Assembly: GCA_948567375.1 (NCBI GenBank) | Contig: OX419761.1 | Location: forward strand, 12,996,243 to 13,060,242 | Direction: 5' to 3' | Origin: Lunularia cruciata | Lineage: Eukaryota > Streptophyta > Marchantiopsida > Lunulariales > Lunulariaceae | Length of the DNA stretch: 64,000 nucleotides | Shown here: positions 62,287-64,000 of the stretch, in pieces | How positions within the stretch are numbered: the first letter of the stretch is position 1 | Layout of the letters: each line of letters opens with the position of its first letter | Made by a program: the position numbers and the translations under genes | Notes under the pieces: model-generated | Told to the model about the DNA's origin: nothing | Database searches by the model: none | What the model saw: only the letters and a program-made list of their open reading frames with translations

Positions 62287-62352
62287 TGTGGCACTTTAGA
62301 ATTCATGTATGACTCATGTGTGAGTTGTGCTTTTATAGTGTATGATGTTGAA
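62287..62352 (+). repeat. Start of a second E-type LTR
   Basis: TGTGGCACTTTAGAATTCAT and the next 45 bases repeat the first 65 bases of 61743 onwards with about eight differences, then similarity ends. This gives a direct LTR-LTR junction. Confidence 0.75.
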
Positions 62353-62580
62353 AAATATAGGCTCAAATCCCTCCCTTATGCCCTTAGCATACCCATATGT
62401 CTTGCCACACCAATGATCCCTCTAGTCTTGACTTGATCATCCATGAATAGGGATTGGGTTGGCATAACATCAAGGCAAGCTAGATGTTTATGGATGAGAG
62501 TAGAAGCCAATTTTCAGCTCACTTTCTTAGACTCTCTTTGTACTCTTGTCATCTCTCTTCATCCACCACCAGACTCAAAT

Positions 62581-62892
62581 TGTAAAAGACCAAGGAGAGA
62601 AATAGTAGAATGGAAGATCAAAGTGAAAGATTATATTGGAACTCTTGAATGACAAAAAATCCAAATGCCTAGAAACTTCCTTCTAAAAGCCACCTACTTA
62701 GCATGCAAGCTAAGCTATTTAAAAAGCTTCCTCCTAGAAGTCACCAATTAGCATGCATATTATCAATACTTTGAAAGTATCCAAGTAGCTTCCTAGATGC
62801 TTCTAGAATATGCTTATAATTCTTGGCTAATTTGGCCTATTTGCTACTTTATTAGTCTTTACTAACTTTTTGGTAACCTCCAGATTGTTAAA
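62581..62892 (-). repeat. Solo LTR of the A/B family, minus orientation
   Basis: On the plus strand it starts TGTAAAAGACCAAGGAG (reverse of the LTR end) and finishes near ATTGTTAAA. Flanks CAAAT (62576-62580) and CACAT (62893-62897) fit a one-mismatch target duplication. It is closer to element B than to A (TGCTTCTAGAATATGC-type core). The heat-shock site retains two of three units here. Confidence 0.75.
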
Positions 62893-63036
62893 CACATGCT
62901 TGGTTACACTCACTAGATCTCATTTAGGCTTTCCTTCTAGAATTACAGAGGCCTTGCATGTATATTCAAATTCTTATGCCCTTGGGCCTACTTGTGGGCT
63001 CAATGCTTTCCTTGCTATTACAAGCTATCTTGGTAG

Positions 63037-64000
63037 ATGAACAAGAGAAGATGTCACTACTTGGATCCTTTTAGCCCATTTCTCCAAAGGACAATACTCC
63101 TTCTTGCCCATGGAGGTGCATTAAGACATTATGAGACTACTTCTAGGATTCATAAGTTTTTGCAAGGAGATTGGCCAGTTTTACAAGAGGAGTACACCAT
63201 TGGAGCCCAAGCAACAACCAAATGGATCAAAGAGTCTCCACAACCTCATGCATTACCTCCAAAGCATCATCACCTTTGTCGTTCCTTGATATTAGGTCAA
63301 GTAGGTGACTATCACTAGGCAGTCCAGGCCCTATCACCCTCGCAACCAACATCCTTCTCCACCAATACTTTGGTAGCTCTAGAGACTCTCCACCTACCAT
63401 TTGCATATGACCTTCCTTCTTTTGTCCATGATTACCACCAAAATGAGGAGCTACAACGTACAAAGACAGTCTTTGCCCATACTTTACTCCATGCTCCACA
63501 TTTTTTAGCTGGGGGCTTGCAAGTTGGTCTTTGAGTATTTATACGATTGTCTCTCATCTGACATGCTTGATTTTGGTTTCCTTCTTCTCCTTGCTTTTTG
63601 CTAGTGCATTGCCTTAGGACTAGTTCCATCAAGCATTGCTCATTTTTTTGGTGCTTCTCATCTTCTTGCTCTATCAAAGGAAACCTAAGGTGTGCATCCC
63701 ATAGCCATTGGTGATGTTTTTCTATGTCTTGTCTCTTGAACCATATGTTTGCAACTTTGTCACTCTTTTTCTTCCTACTTGTATCCACACAAGTATGGAG
63801 TGAATACTAAAGGTGGTTGTGCGATGATTATTGTAGGCATTTGAGCTTCCTTTGATATCCATCTTGATTGGGTGGTGGTCCAAGTGGATATCTCAAATGC
63901 ATTCAACACCATTTCTTGTCTAGCCTTGTTTCAAGCTCTTTGTATGGCAAGATATCAAATTCCATCCTTGCTCCCTTTGTGCATACATTTCATGGTATAG
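63037..64000 (+). pseudogene. Non-LTR retrotransposon reverse transcriptase, N-terminal part; runs off window
   Basis: An open start of 93 codons (63037-63318) contains GGALRHYETTSRIHKFLQGD. It continues with HLPFAYDLPSFVHDYHQNEE and VFAHTLLHAPHFLAGGLQVG, then broken frames, and near 63865-63920 a stretch that in shifted frame reads HPDWVVVQVDISNAFNTIS, the first catalytic-Asp motif of non-LTR reverse transcriptases. The family appears to be the same as that of the C-terminal fragment at 6880-7990. Several frameshifts make it inactive. Confidence 0.6.

Larger units (their letters stand above)
55170..62350 (+). mobile_element. Element E: decayed Ty3/gypsy element
   Basis: Related LTR sequences at about 55200-55680 and 61743-62286 share GTAGTTATTTTAGTTG-like, TACATTTCATGTT and GAGACCTAGATCAAAG-like blocks in the same order. 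Between them lie a long unassigned 5' part, a pol remnant (58930-61320) and a solo LTR of the D family. A purine tract GAGTTGGGGAGGCAA precedes the 3' LTR. The 5' LTR seems to lack its first 100 or so bases. A primer-binding site was not recognised, so the boundaries are approximate. Confidence 0.65.

Overview
The window looks like nuclear DNA of a land plant, most likely a moss such as Physcomitrium. One gene is certain: an intron-rich, leftward gene at 50388-53271 that encodes a plant chalcone-isomerase-fold fatty-acid-binding protein (FAP2-like). Ten exons join without breaking the reading frame. Almost everything else that can be recognised is decayed retrotransposon. The moss assignment rests on intron style, the alternation of CpG-containing low-copy islands with CpG-poor Ty3/gypsy blocks, and the transposon families; it is an inference.

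Layout. 1-6700: low-copy-looking DNA with an unassigned exon-like stretch, a perfect 25-bp inverted repeat and an AT-rich desert (2734-4700). 6880-16100: pieces of a non-LTR retrotransposon (C-terminal part), a PIF/Harbinger transposase pseudogene, unclassified gag-like DNA with a 27-bp tandem repeat, and a minus-strand gypsy gag-protease remnant. 17180-28183: a small gag-only LTR element F (PBS of the TGGCACCATTGCCGGGG type), preceded by a second copy of its 3' module and split by a 5.6-kb chromovirus A with a perfect 5-bp target duplication. 28189-31000: a solo LTR in reverse orientation, an unknown ORF and a coiled-coil pseudogene. 31000-34720: a low-copy island with one good-looking exon. 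34724-43647: chromovirus D, split by chromovirus B, again with a perfect 5-bp target duplication. 43664-44062: a tandem array of about 100-bp units. 44063-55150: the gene island with FAP2 and several unassigned exon-like pieces. 55170-62350: gypsy element E, carrying a solo LTR of the D family. 62581-64000: a solo LTR of the A/B family and a non-LTR reverse transcriptase fragment that runs off the window.

The most interesting signal is in the LTRs of the A/B family. They carry perfect three-unit heat-shock elements (GAAnnTTCnnGAA or TTCnnGAAnnTTC) upstream of a conserved TATA box, inside a set of about 58-bp subrepeats. This suggests a heat-inducible Ty3/gypsy family, comparable in logic to the copia element ONSEN of Arabidopsis. 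All copies seen here are dead: their frames are broken mainly by C-to-T and G-to-A type changes, as expected of old, heavily methylated DNA.
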